A stretch of 64,000 nt of DNA from Limihaloglobus sulfuriphilus (GCF_001999965.1 NZ_CP019646.1:620001-684000); one strand, 5' to 3'. Positions 34,608 through 43,004 are shown, counted from the first letter of the stretch. A program made the numbers and translations. Notes: generated from the sequence alone by a model not told the origin.

Positions 34608-35576
34608 CTAAGCTGTAAAGATCGGCTCACTTTCTGCCGCCAGGTCTGAAAGAATCTTCGTTTCCTGGGCAGATAGTTTGCCGGCTCTGGGCAGATTTGA
34701 CACACACAGCCTGAACAGTGCTTCTTCTCCGGGCGGGATAGCTATATTTGCGCCCTGTTCCAGAGTCCAGCTAAGGGCAAGTCTGGCTTTTTCGGGGTCA
34801 TCAAGCGGCATATACCAGCATTTTGGATATTTCTTTTTATCCTCATCGTTTTGCCATTTCTGCCAGGCCATTGTTTTGAGTGCTATGATACCCATGCCGC
34901 GTTTTTTTGCCTCAGCAAGAGCTGCTTCCTCGTGGCGGCTGTTAAAATGCGTGCAGAAATTCACGGGGTACATGATCGTGTCGAAGTCGTACAGATCCAT
35001 TGCGGCCAACGCGGCCTCGGGCGTATGCGCGGAAAAACCTACATATCGTATGATTCCGTTCTTTTTGGCCTCGAGTATTGTTTCCATTGCGCCGCCCTTA
35101 GCAAAAGAGGCTTTTACGTCTTTCTCTACATCAGTAATTCCGTGAAGCTGATAAACATCGAAATGGTCAGTCTGGAGTTTCTCCAGTGATTCATCAAGCA
35201 GTTTTTTTGTACCTTTGGCGTCTCTAAGATGTGATTTGCAAGCAAGATACACATCTTTTCTGTACGGTGCCAGCGCAGGGCCCAGCTTTTCTTCGGCATT
35301 GCCGTAAGAGGGGGCAACATCAAAGTAATTGATGCCCTTTTCTATTGCGAATTTTACTGCATTCGCGGCTGTCTCAGGTTCGGCATTCATAACAACAATG
35401 CCGCCGAAGCCTATCCTGGAAACGTTAAGGTCTGTTTTGCCGAGTTTTACCATACTGGTTATCTCCTTTGCCGGTATATTTGCTTTTCTTGATGACATGG
35501 CCGAAATTTCGGAGCCTTTAAACATTACACCAGCTGTAACCGCTCCAGCGGTTTTAATAAAGTTTCTTCTTTTCAT
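34608..35576 (-). CDS. Tat-exported aldo/keto reductase
   Basis: A 322-residue aldo/keto reductase preceded by a twin-arginine signal: MKRRNFIKTAGAVTAG. The reductase domain (about 45-315) has the catalytic Asp/Tyr strand NYFDVAPSYGNAEEKLG and Lys (CKSH), then the His strand YQLHGIT. It probably acts in the periplasm or on the outer face, on an unknown carbonyl or sugar substrate. ATG 35576 is preferred to the longer start 35588 because GAGG lies 8 bases upstream. It stops 4 bases beyond the convergent thiC stop and is followed at 35728 by a catabolic operon on the same strand. Confidence 0.85.
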   Translation of the reverse strand: MKRRNFIKTAGAVTAGVMFKGSEISAMSSRKANIPAKEITSMVKLGKTDLNVSRIGFGGIVVMNAEPETAANAVKFAIEKGINYFDVAPSYGNAEEKLGPALAPYRKDVYLACKSHLRDAKGTKKLLDESLEKLQTDHFDVYQLHGITDVEKDVKASFAKGGAMETILEAKKNGIIRYVGFSAHTPEAALAAMDLYDFDTIMYPVNFCTHFNSRHEEAALAEAKKRGMGIIALKTMAWQKWQNDEDKKKYPKCWYMPLDDPEKARLALSWTLEQGANIAIPPGEEALFRLCVSNLPRAGKLSAQETKILSDLAAESEPIFTA

Positions 35577-35727
35577 GATATGCCTCACGTTTTATTAGTT
35601 TAATTTAGTATAAACATACTATACAATTCATATAGCCTAAATCAAGCATAAAACATTTTCATTGCCCGCGTGGAAGTGCAAAATCATTTTACTACGCAGA
35701 ATGAAGGTTTTTTTGTGAAAAATTATT

Positions 35728-36960
35728 TTACCATAGAACCATTTTAGCGTATTTATCCAGGTCATCTACCGGCTCGTCTTTCCAGAGCCACGCGAGGAGC
35801 TTGCTGATTTTATCAAGATTCAGCTCATCAGGAGAAAATCTCAATTCATCCGGCAGTTTGTTCTCATCCGGCGTGTTTAGCAGGTACTTCAGGCCCGCTT
35901 TTGCGCCGCGTGAGAGGTTGGCTGCCTTGATGCCGTACTGGTCGGCAAGGCGTATAGTGCCAAATATCCGGTCGCTGTAGCCGAGTTTGCGTACAGGGTC
36001 TCTGCCGGCGCGGGCGGCGGAATCACGCAGGAACGGATTTGTCATTCTTGCCAGCAGGTCATCAGCATAATCGGTATAGCCTGCCGGTGTAAACAGCGTG
36101 TCGCCAAGCGATTTGTATTTCTGGACCAATGCCCCGCCGGATTCATCTATAAATGCCTTTCTGGCTATTTCCATCAGGTCCGGCCGGCTTCGCAGCTGAT
36201 CCATCGTTTCAAGGCCCGCCTCCATTGCCAGATACCCCAGCATCGCATGTATGGCGTTGTGTCCGTAGAGCTTTGCCTCTTCAAACGGCAGCAGATCGTC
36301 TTTTTCCATGAAAACATCGATACCCGGAGTGAAACCATCGATACTCGCCTTTGTTACGAGTATCCGGTTGAACTCTTCGACAAGAAACGCCCGCATGAAA
36401 CCCTCTGCGATGGTTGCAAGGCCTTCGGACTTTATCAGCGCCGGGTCATTTGTTACCTGGCTCATCTTGCCGATAACGGTGTTTAGGAATTTAACACGTG
36501 AGGTGTCAATGTCGGTATAGGCTCCGACTTTTTCGGTGAGTATCTCCGCGGCGTGGTTGTTGTTCTCCGCCGTGTAGATGATTGTTGCCTCTGCGGAGGA
36601 GTTTTTCAGCCCCGCGGCAATCAGCCGTGCTACGGAATTTTCGCCCATATCGTAGAAATTGACGCTCGGCAGTGAGGTCGCGATCTCGGTGGATACGCTC
36701 AAAGCCTCAACCAGCTTTTGCCTGTCCGCATCATCGCCGGGATTGTAGATTTCTATACCTTCGATTGTCATGGTATAGACCCTGTCGCTGCCTGCAACGT
36801 TTACTTTGTAGGTGCCGCCGGAAGCCCTCACCGCGTCAACGAGTGTCTGGTCTATCTCTGCTATGACTATCCTGTCAAAACGTCCGGTCTTGAATGCTTC
36901 TGCCGCGAAGAGCCCGCTCTGTATCGGCCCGAAGCCGAATCCTGTAAAGATGTGTTTCAT
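35728..36960 (-). CDS. Mannitol-1-phosphate dehydrogenase-like polyol (phosphate) dehydrogenase
   Basis: A 410-residue member of the long-chain mannitol/altronate dehydrogenase family. Rossmann GxGxG is seen near the N-terminus (FTGFGFGPIQSG), and the catalytic KxxxxNxxH signature is Lys230, Asn235 and His238 (EEAKLYGHNAIHAML). It should oxidise or reduce a sugar alcohol or its phosphate with NAD(H). The substrate is not readable. It is the last gene of a four-gene leftward operon and lies about 10 bases after the DUF4432 stop. No signal peptide. Confidence 0.75.
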   Translation of the reverse strand: MKHIFTGFGFGPIQSGLFAAEAFKTGRFDRIVIAEIDQTLVDAVRASGGTYKVNVAGSDRVYTMTIEGIEIYNPGDDADRQKLVEALSVSTEIATSLPSVNFYDMGENSVARLIAAGLKNSSAEATIIYTAENNNHAAEILTEKVGAYTDIDTSRVKFLNTVIGKMSQVTNDPALIKSEGLATIAEGFMRAFLVEEFNRILVTKASIDGFTPGIDVFMEKDDLLPFEEAKLYGHNAIHAMLGYLAMEAGLETMDQLRSRPDLMEIARKAFIDESGGALVQKYKSLGDTLFTPAGYTDYADDLLARMTNPFLRDSAARAGRDPVRKLGYSDRIFGTIRLADQYGIKAANLSRGAKAGLKYLLNTPDENKLPDELRFSPDELNLDKISKLLAWLWKDEPVDDLDKYAKMVLW

Positions 36961-36970
36961 AAATTTCCGT

Positions 36971-37987
36971 TTATTTTTCTGTTATGTCTATAACTAATTT
37001 GTAATTCCTTGTTTCGCCGGGTTCGAGCATTATCAGTTTGCCCTCTTCTCTGGCCTTTACCTGTCCTGTGGGGAAGTTTGTCGCCGGTTCCAGGCCGGTA
37101 ACGTATTCGCCGCGTCCCCAGTGCTGCCAGTTCGCCAGGCAGGGCAGCTGTTTCGCATCGTATGTAATCATCGCTCCAAGAGAGAGCTTGTCGTTGAACA
37201 GACCTGTCCTGCAGAGCCCGTCATCATCCGGCGTTGAATCGATAAATCCGCACGCCTCGCCGCTGCCGCTGTGAGCGTCGATCGGGGCCGAGCACGTCCG
37301 GTAGTCGTTGTTTTCGTTGAATACGGCATCGTCGAAATCCATGCCGCGGGATCTGCACTTGCCCTTGTAGAGTATTTGTGTTCCCTGGTCAACCAGCGGC
37401 CAGCCGAAATTGCAGTGATACAGCAGCATGTGCGGCGAGGAGCTGTTGCCGCGGTTGATGACCCTGTCGGTTATAACTATCTGCGGCTTAAGCAGTTTGC
37501 ATGATATCGTCCGCTGCATCTCGAGATTTGGTCCGAAAACCCGTGCTTCGCGGACTATCCCGCTGATACTCATCTGCGGCTCAGCGTCGGTTAGCTCGGG
37601 CTGAATGATGCTTGTTACCTCGGCGGCACTGTTGCTGTATTTCCCGTGCAGGCCGCGTTGTCCGCTCTCATCTTCGTCCGGTGCGCCGGCATGGCTTAGC
37701 CCGCAGGTTGTAACCAGTCCTCCGGGGAAAGTCGAGAGCCAGTTTAGCCCGCGGTCACTGTCGGGCCGCGGCGCCGCAGTGCCGACAAAGCTGAGCCATG
37801 AGAGGCTGTATTTGCCGTAGAAAGCCTCAACAATATCCAGCCCGCGGTCAATGCTGACCTTAAACCGAAGCCCCGAGCCGGTATTTACCCATGCAACGCG
37901 GCTGCCGCGTCCCGGGCCGTTGTCAACGACATATGTCTCAATGCCGCCGAGCTGGTTGTGATTTATTATCCTGTCCTTATAGTCCAT
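36971..37987 (-). CDS. DUF4432 family (aldose 1-epimerase-like) protein
   Basis: A 338-residue protein in the galactose-mutarotase-like superfamily, DUF4432: VDNGPGRGSRVAWVNTGSGLRFKVSIDRGLDI, then FPGGLVTTCGLSHAGAP and LLYHCNFGWPL. These enzymes bind sugars and are found in sugar catabolic operons. ATG 37987 (MDYKDR) has AAAGGAT about 8 bases upstream, so the longer start at 38011 is rejected. It sits between the PfkB kinase and the dehydrogenase. Confidence 0.75.
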   Translation of the reverse strand: MDYKDRIINHNQLGGIETYVVDNGPGRGSRVAWVNTGSGLRFKVSIDRGLDIVEAFYGKYSLSWLSFVGTAAPRPDSDRGLNWLSTFPGGLVTTCGLSHAGAPDEDESGQRGLHGKYSNSAAEVTSIIQPELTDAEPQMSISGIVREARVFGPNLEMQRTISCKLLKPQIVITDRVINRGNSSSPHMLLYHCNFGWPLVDQGTQILYKGKCRSRGMDFDDAVFNENNDYRTCSAPIDAHSGSGEACGFIDSTPDDDGLCRTGLFNDKLSLGAMITYDAKQLPCLANWQHWGRGEYVTGLEPATNFPTGQVKAREEGKLIMLEPGETRNYKLVIDITEK

Positions 37988-38051
37988 GGTTTTTATCCTT
38001 TCATTAAGCATTCGAAGAAAAACCGTTCAGCGTGGTCTAAGCCGCGGCGGG

Positions 38052-39248
38052 TTATGACGTTTTTCTGCTGTCCCGCGGGCCGTGCCACATGTTTGTTTTT
38101 TCATCGAACTGCCAACCGTTTTCATTTATGCAAACCTTATTGAATTCAAGCTCCGTGTCTCTTGCCATCTTGATTGTCGTTTGCCAATCTTTTATTCCGC
38201 TTAGCGTGTCCATCGACCTTATGTTCTGGTATGCCAGTATGTTAGCTGTCCGCAGCGTGTCAACCGGTTCGAGTCCGTAGAGTATCGCTGTTAGAAAGCC
38301 GCCTATCGTTGAATCGCCGGCGCCGGTTGCCGAGGCGAATTCTTCTTTTGGGCAGAAGTACGACGGGCACCATATCTGCCGCGACTGCCACGCCGCGGAG
38401 TCTATGCCCTTAATCTTGATTTTGTCTGCCGTCTGGAGGTAATAGCCGTCAATACCTTTTTTGACCGCGGCGATACTTACGCCCATATCAATCAGAGTTC
38501 CGGTGAGATACTCGCAGTCCGCGGCGCTGTATGCCAGAACCGGATCGGAGTCGCCCGCATCTTTTTTTCGCTGGTAAAACAGCTCCTTGTCCAGCATGAA
38601 CGCCGTTTCCTCCACGCTTGGCAGGAATATATCGACATACGGCAGGGTGTTTTTGAGCATCTCACGCCAGTCGATACGCCCTGAATCACTGTCCGGGTCG
38701 GGCAGAGTCATATCAAGGCTTGTAATCACGCCGCAGTCTTTGGCTTTCTTGAACATTTTCGCCGTCTGGCTGCCGCCGTCTTGGTACATGCGTTTCATCA
38801 GCGGCGGATAACCAAAATGGAAAAGCCAGCAGTCTTTGAGTGCGTCATAGTCGATATCATCGAGCGTAAACGTGTCGTTAGTAGCCGGATTATGCAGAAA
38901 CATCCTGTCCAGGCCGGGAGGTGCGATCACTATCGAGTATGAGCTGCTCTGTCCGGGCACAATGCTGAACGATTTTGAACGGTCTCTGCCGACTATATCC
39001 TGGATCATTGAGCCGAAGGCATCATCTCCGATTTTGCCGTTGAGTTTTACGTCAAGCCCGAGCTTTGCCATCGTAAGGCCGGTGTTTGAGACTGCTCCGC
39101 CGGTGCCTATGACCGCCTCGCCGACATTTATCAGCTTGCCCGGGGCGAATATATCATTGAAACCGCCGCTGAGCGAGTCCGGAAACTTCGGGGTTATGTC
39201 CAGGCATATATGCCCGGCGACCATTACACTTTTGTTCTTTTCAGTCAT
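38052..39248 (-). CDS. PfkB-family carbohydrate kinase
   Basis: A 398-residue ribokinase-type kinase. The N-terminal glycine motif GTGGAVSNTG is at 48-57, and the C-terminal ATGAGD, with the catalytic base Asp312, is at 307-312. It is longer than usual (about 300-330) through insertions in the lid and central region. It should phosphorylate a sugar or polyol; it is the only kinase in this operon. Overlap and spacing are tight: the upstream gene ends at 39258. Confidence 0.85.
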   Translation of the reverse strand: MTEKNKSVMVAGHICLDITPKFPDSLSGGFNDIFAPGKLINVGEAVIGTGGAVSNTGLTMAKLGLDVKLNGKIGDDAFGSMIQDIVGRDRSKSFSIVPGQSSSYSIVIAPPGLDRMFLHNPATNDTFTLDDIDYDALKDCWLFHFGYPPLMKRMYQDGGSQTAKMFKKAKDCGVITSLDMTLPDPDSDSGRIDWREMLKNTLPYVDIFLPSVEETAFMLDKELFYQRKKDAGDSDPVLAYSAADCEYLTGTLIDMGVSIAAVKKGIDGYYLQTADKIKIKGIDSAAWQSRQIWCPSYFCPKEEFASATGAGDSTIGGFLTAILYGLEPVDTLRTANILAYQNIRSMDTLSGIKDWQTTIKMARDTELEFNKVCINENGWQFDEKTNMWHGPRDSRKTS

Positions 39249-39257
39249 ACTAACGGG

Positions 39258-40208
39258 TTATCCTTTGAACAGTCCCTGAAGTATCGGCTCTCTTACAATC
39301 ATGCTGCCGCGTCTGAACCAGTCGGTTGTCATGTCGGCGCTGCCCTTGGGCGGAACGAGTGAGCCGGCGTATTTGGGGTCAACCGGCGGCTTGGCGATCA
39401 CCAGATCAAGCGGCACCGCAGAGTTCTCGTTCACTACAGCCAGATGCTCATTGTCCGGGTGAGAGTTGCACCAGCCGTGAGCGCAGGGGCCGAAATCCGT
39501 TGTTGCTACATAGAGTTTTTCACCCTTTTGCAGGGCAACCGGAACGAGGCCGTCAAATTCATCTTTTATCAGCTCGGGCATCTGGAGCTCTCTGGCGAGT
39601 TTTTCGCCGCGTTGGCGGGCCGCTTTGAGGTACGGCCGCGATGCGTTCACCGGATGCTCAAACGCTTTGGGAGATATAAACGTACACAGCCGGCTCTTGT
39701 TGTGGTCGCTGAGCATCGTGAAATCTTCAAACTTGCCCGGAATCATGTCAATGTATCCCTTTTCCTGCCAGAGGCTTGTGAAAGTTCTGGAGGGGTCTTC
39801 TATCATGACGTATGTCCAGTCGCCTTTCCATGTTTCGTTTGGCGGCTCAAAACCGCTCAAAACCGCGTGCGCGTCGATGGTGCCCGCCGGCACGTTGTCG
39901 CCGCCGCTGTACACCTGCGGATCAAATACGAAAACGTTGTTATGCCCGTGCATCGGCAGCAGCGGGGTTACCAGGCCCTTGTTGCAGACCGCATCGTTTA
40001 TGCCGACATAAATCGCCAGGGCGGTTTCGGCAACCTCCGGGATAAGATGCGCCAGCTCAAGCGAATTGATATCTTCATCAGGTGCCAGATAATGGCCGCA
40101 GTCTTTCATTAAGCCGTAAGAATTGACAAGAAAATCCCGGTACTCTTCTTCAGTGCATGAGGAACGCTCGATAACTTTCATTGAACGTTTTATGATTGTT
40201 TCTTCCAT
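39258..40208 (-). CDS. Unknown protein, first gene of the catabolic operon
   Basis: A 316-residue soluble protein I do not recognise. It has a cluster of His/Cys residues (PLLPMHGHNNVFVFDP, FGPCAHGWCNSHPDNEH) that could bind a metal, and acidic patches suited to sugar or nucleotide binding. No signal peptide or membrane segment. ATG 40208 is chosen over a distal one because AAGGAAAA lies about 8 bases upstream. It precedes a kinase, an epimerase-like protein and a dehydrogenase, so an enzyme of the same pathway is likely. Confidence 0.7.
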   Translation of the reverse strand: MEETIIKRSMKVIERSSCTEEEYRDFLVNSYGLMKDCGHYLAPDEDINSLELAHLIPEVAETALAIYVGINDAVCNKGLVTPLLPMHGHNNVFVFDPQVYSGGDNVPAGTIDAHAVLSGFEPPNETWKGDWTYVMIEDPSRTFTSLWQEKGYIDMIPGKFEDFTMLSDHNKSRLCTFISPKAFEHPVNASRPYLKAARQRGEKLARELQMPELIKDEFDGLVPVALQKGEKLYVATTDFGPCAHGWCNSHPDNEHLAVVNENSAVPLDLVIAKPPVDPKYAGSLVPPKGSADMTTDWFRRGSMIVREPILQGLFKG

Positions 40209-40224
40209 AGTGTTTTCCTTTACA

Positions 40225-40278
40225 AAACAATTTGTTTCCAATCTTCATACATAGTAGGCGGCAACAGCCAATTGTCAA
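40225..40278 (-). promoter_or_regulatory. Promoter and operator-like palindrome of the catabolic operon
   Basis: On the minus strand TTGACA (40278-40273), a 16-base spacer and TACTAT (40256-40251). Just downstream is the dyad AAACAA-T-TTGTTT (40225-40237), between the expected start point and the ribosome-binding site, a typical repressor position. Confidence 0.55.
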
Positions 40279-40353
40279 CTGTTTTTGACTGATTCAAGAT
40301 GAATTGGAATCAAAAGAAACATAAACGAAACAAAAAGAACACAGGCTTGCATT

Positions 40354-40492
40354 TTTCTTTGTGCGGCGGTAGCGCGGCACCTCTTTAAAGCCGCTGTTCT
40401 AACGAAAACACCGCTGAACCTATCACATAACGCTCAAATAACAAAAAAAAGCGGCGCCGCCTCGCTGCGCTCGTTGTCGCGTGCACTCCAAA
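40354..40492. repeat. Dispersed inverted-repeat element, copy 2
   Basis: Copy of the element at 26191-26332. The middle and right parts match closely (AACGAAAACACCGCTGAA, CATAACGCTCAAATAA, and the GCGGCGCCGCCTCGCTGCGC arm ending in GCACTCCAAA). The left arm has lost several bases. It lies in the 436-base gap between the catabolic operon and the 64-residue gene, next to the GHKL/STAS/PIN cassette. Confidence 0.85.
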
Positions 40493-40644
40493 GCACTGTA
40501 ATTATTGCCTTTAGCGTTTTTGTCGCAGACAAAATGTATGGTCTGTCGCAGATTATCCTTGAAAAAAAGATAAACCTCTGCTATTGTTTCGTTTACATTT
40601 AAGTAGTATTTCAAACAGGATTAACAGGTACATAAGGGCGGATA

Positions 40645-40839
40645 ATGGCTAAAATTGAACTGACAGAAGCGGAAAAGAGAGAGGTGCTCGAGTGTCTGGA
40701 AAAGGGAAAGCCCCTCGATGATAGATTCCGGTTTCTGCTCTTTGGCGATAAACGTGAGGTTGAGCTTGTCTGGAACGGCAAGACCAGCCAGGTATGCAAT
40801 GTCGTTCTGCCGTTTCAGGTTATCGAGGTGGGTGTATGA
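40645..40839 (+). CDS. Small conserved protein, R-M-associated type
   Basis: A 64-residue protein: MAKIELTEAEKREVLECLEKG, then FRFLLFGDKREVELVWNGKTS and CNVVLPFQVIE. I recall near-identical small proteins preceding adenine-specific DNA methyltransferases in type III-like restriction loci, but no methyltransferase follows here. Instead its stop overlaps the GHKL ATPase start (ATGA). Function unknown; the overlap implies coupled translation. It is the first gene of the cassette. Family link is from memory and should be checked. Confidence 0.55.
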   Translation: MAKIELTEAEKREVLECLEKGKPLDDRFRFLLFGDKREVELVWNGKTSQVCNVVLPFQVIEVGV

Positions 40840-41714
40840 GGATAGAGCTGCCTGATATACGCCACAATCAATTTGGGTTTGAGGCTTTAGTGTTCCTGAA
40901 AAGCCAAACAGAGGAATTATGGCTGGAAACTATAGATATAGACATGAAATTGACAACCTGGTTTGATGCGGATATGTGCGCGGCGTTTGGGGCCATTCTC
41001 TACCGCCTTGGAGAAAGACTCAATACTGTTAAACTGAATAATATCAGTGAAAATGTTGAGATAATCCTTTCTAAGAATGGTTTTTTGAGTCATTACGGGC
41101 GTAACAGATTTGCTGATACATGGGGAACCACTATTACTTATCAGCGATTCGACGTTAAAGATGACCGTTATTTTGCCGGTTACATCGAAAAAGAGCTGAT
41201 ACATCGCAGTGAAATCCCAAAAATGTCGGCAGGCCTGCTGAAAAAATTTCGTGAGAGCATCTTCGAGATATTCAGTAACGCCGTGCTTCACTCCCAAACT
41301 AAATATGGCGTTTTCAGCTGCGGGCAATTTTATCCAAGAGGCAGCCGTTTGAACTTTTCAGTAGCAGATTTGGGTATTGGTATCAGGGGTAATGTAAAAG
41401 AGATCAAAGGCTTTGACTTCCCGGCCGAGGATGCCATCGACTGGGCGACCCGGGAGCATAATACGACAAAAAGAGGTAACATACCCGGCGGCCTGGGTTT
41501 AAAACTGCTCTGCGAATTTGTTGACCACAATGGCGGAAATATTCAAATTTTATCCGATGCAGGCTACTGGAGAAGAGAGAACAGAAACGTTACCAAAAAA
41601 AGAATAAATGATGTTTTTCCCGGAACGGTTGTTAATATAGAGATCAACACAGCCGATACACATTCCTATCAGCTTGCTTGTGAAAATAGAATAACAGAAA
41701 ACGATATATTTTAA
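40836..41714 (+). CDS. GHKL-type ATPase with N-terminal STAS-like region
   Basis: A 292-residue cytoplasmic protein. Residues 1-100 look like a STAS-related alpha/beta domain (a long strand-helix pattern ending in a segment NGFLSHYGRN). Residues 135-270 form a histidine-kinase-like ATP-binding domain: N box Glu144/Asn148 (ESIFEIFSNAVLHS), G1 with Asp178 (VADLGIGIRG) and G2 GGLGLKLL (218-225). There is no phosphorylatable His-kinase region, so it resembles RsbW/SpoIIAB-type anti-sigma kinases or a switch ATPase. It overlaps the gene before by 4 bases and ends 10 bases before the DUF4325 gene. Confidence 0.75.
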   Translation: MRIELPDIRHNQFGFEALVFLKSQTEELWLETIDIDMKLTTWFDADMCAAFGAILYRLGERLNTVKLNNISENVEIILSKNGFLSHYGRNRFADTWGTTITYQRFDVKDDRYFAGYIEKELIHRSEIPKMSAGLLKKFRESIFEIFSNAVLHSQTKYGVFSCGQFYPRGSRLNFSVADLGIGIRGNVKEIKGFDFPAEDAIDWATREHNTTKRGNIPGGLGLKLLCEFVDHNGGNIQILSDAGYWRRENRNVTKKRINDVFPGTVVNIEINTADTHSYQLACENRITENDIF

Positions 41715-41724
41715 GGTGATACAA

Positions 41725-42078
41725 ATGGAAAAACAAATTGAATTATCAATATTTGAAATAGTCGGCAGCCCCTTATGCGTTGCATCTGGAGATGGTGAAA
41801 AAGTTTACGAAAGGCTCGATCAGGCTTTTTCTAATGGTGTTGAAGTTAAACTTTCGTTTGGCAATATCGATACCCTGACATCCGCCTTCTTAAATGCGGC
41901 AATTGGCCAGTTGTACGGCAGTTACTCTGAAGAACAGATAAGAAATCTGCTAAAGGTACAGGATATGCAGCCGGACGATATGGCTCTGTTGAAAAGAGTG
42001 GTTGAAACTGCCAAGCTGTATTTTAAAGACCCTGACGGCTTTGATAAGGCAAACCGTGAAGCGATGGAGGAAGATTAG
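41725..42078 (+). CDS. STAS-like DUF4325 protein
   Basis: A 117-residue protein matching the DUF4325/STAS-like family: ELSIFEIVGSPLCVASGDGEKVYERLDQAFSNG, then a strand with VKLSFGNIDTLTSAFLNAAIGQLYG. In this family the loop TLTSAFLN stands where phosphorylation sites occur in SpoIIAA-type antagonists. ATG 41725 with AAGGTG 6 bases upstream is preferred to the GTG at 41716. It stands between the ATPase and the PIN protein, one base from the latter, so the three are surely one operon. Confidence 0.78.
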   Translation: MEKQIELSIFEIVGSPLCVASGDGEKVYERLDQAFSNGVEVKLSFGNIDTLTSAFLNAAIGQLYGSYSEEQIRNLLKVQDMQPDDMALLKRVVETAKLYFKDPDGFDKANREAMEED

Positions 42079-42079
42079 A

Positions 42080-42625
42080 ATGTCCAGTAATGTAATAGAA
42101 GCTGAGAGTTATGAGTTTTCTGCACAGGATAAATTGATTGTTGACACCAATGTCTGGATTTTCAATTACGGCCCGTCATCTCCACGTAAACCTCAGGTCA
42201 GAAAATATTCTCGGATTTTGTCTAATGCATTGACGGCAAAATGCCAGATATATATTGATGTTATGATTGTATCAGAGTTTATTAATACTTATGCGAGAAT
42301 GAAGTTCAATCAAATTAAACAACAAAACCAATTTTGCAACTTCAAATCTTTTAGAAACAGTTCTGGTTTCAAAGCGGTTGCCCGGGATATTGCATCTGAT
42401 ACGAGGCGAATATTAAGTCTTTGCAACCGTATAAAAACCGGTTTTGAAACAGTAGATATAGATAAGATTTTAACCGAATTTGGGCAAGGAAATTCCGACT
42501 TTAATGATCAAATGATTACAGCTTTATGTAAAAGGGAGGGATTGACACTTGTTACAGATGACGGCGACTTTGCAGGTAAGGATATCCCGATCATAACTGC
42601 AAACAGACGACTTTTAGCCCCTTGA
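42080..42625 (+). CDS. PIN-domain ribonuclease-like protein
   Basis: A 181-residue PIN fold. Acidic residues that bind the metal in PIN nucleases are present: Asp22 (IVDTNVW), Glu66 (VSEFIN), Asp140/Asp143 (SDFNDQ) and Asp161/Asp163 (TDDGDF). PIN domains cut RNA and are classical toxins or defence effectors. It is the last gene of the cassette, with GGAGG ahead of ATG 42080. There is no obvious antitoxin next to it; the STAS-like protein could fill that role. No signal peptide. Confidence 0.8.
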   Translation: MSSNVIEAESYEFSAQDKLIVDTNVWIFNYGPSSPRKPQVRKYSRILSNALTAKCQIYIDVMIVSEFINTYARMKFNQIKQQNQFCNFKSFRNSSGFKAVARDIASDTRRILSLCNRIKTGFETVDIDKILTEFGQGNSDFNDQMITALCKREGLTLVTDDGDFAGKDIPIITANRRLLAP

Positions 42626-42736
42626 AAAAAGACGCCGTGTCAGAGCAAAACCCTGATCCTGCAGTTGGACGCAGTCACGACGCAAAAATATGATAACAGA
42701 TATTAAATTGTAGTGCAATATAAATCAGGGTTGTAA

Positions 42737-42862
42737 ATGGCAATACATAAAGATTTTCCGAGCTCACCGTATGATATACTCGATCCGAAAATAGGTTGGT
42801 TCCCGGCTCATGAGGCTTTGCGGGAGTCATCGTATCAAAAACTTCTTTCGATTTTCTCTTGA
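42737..42862 (+). pseudogene. Truncated N-terminus of a type III restriction (Res) helicase
   Basis: A 41-codon frame with AGGG 6 bases upstream: MAIHKDFPSSPYDILDP, then IGWFPAHEALRESSYQKLL, then SIFS and stop. From memory this is the conserved start of large helicase subunits of type III-like restriction enzymes, which normally run on for hundreds of residues. Here it stops after about 37 matching residues. With the small protein at 40645 it suggests remains of an R-M locus on both sides of the ATPase/STAS/PIN genes. The remaining part of 42626-43004 holds no other feature. Confidence 0.5.
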
Positions 42863-43004
42863 AGTAAAAACCGATTTCGCTATACTGCATTGACTATATG
42901 CGGTGTTGGGTGCAGCTCTCCTAAGTACCTGTATAGTATGTATTTAACTGATGTGATATGAATTACTGCCTTTGGCGGCTTATAAGTGTGTATAAGGAAA
43001 ATAG

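Noticed and set aside
42080-42625. Classical VapBC pair
   Set aside because: The PIN protein has no small DNA-binding antitoxin gene before it; the neighbour is a STAS-like protein, which does not fit VapB.
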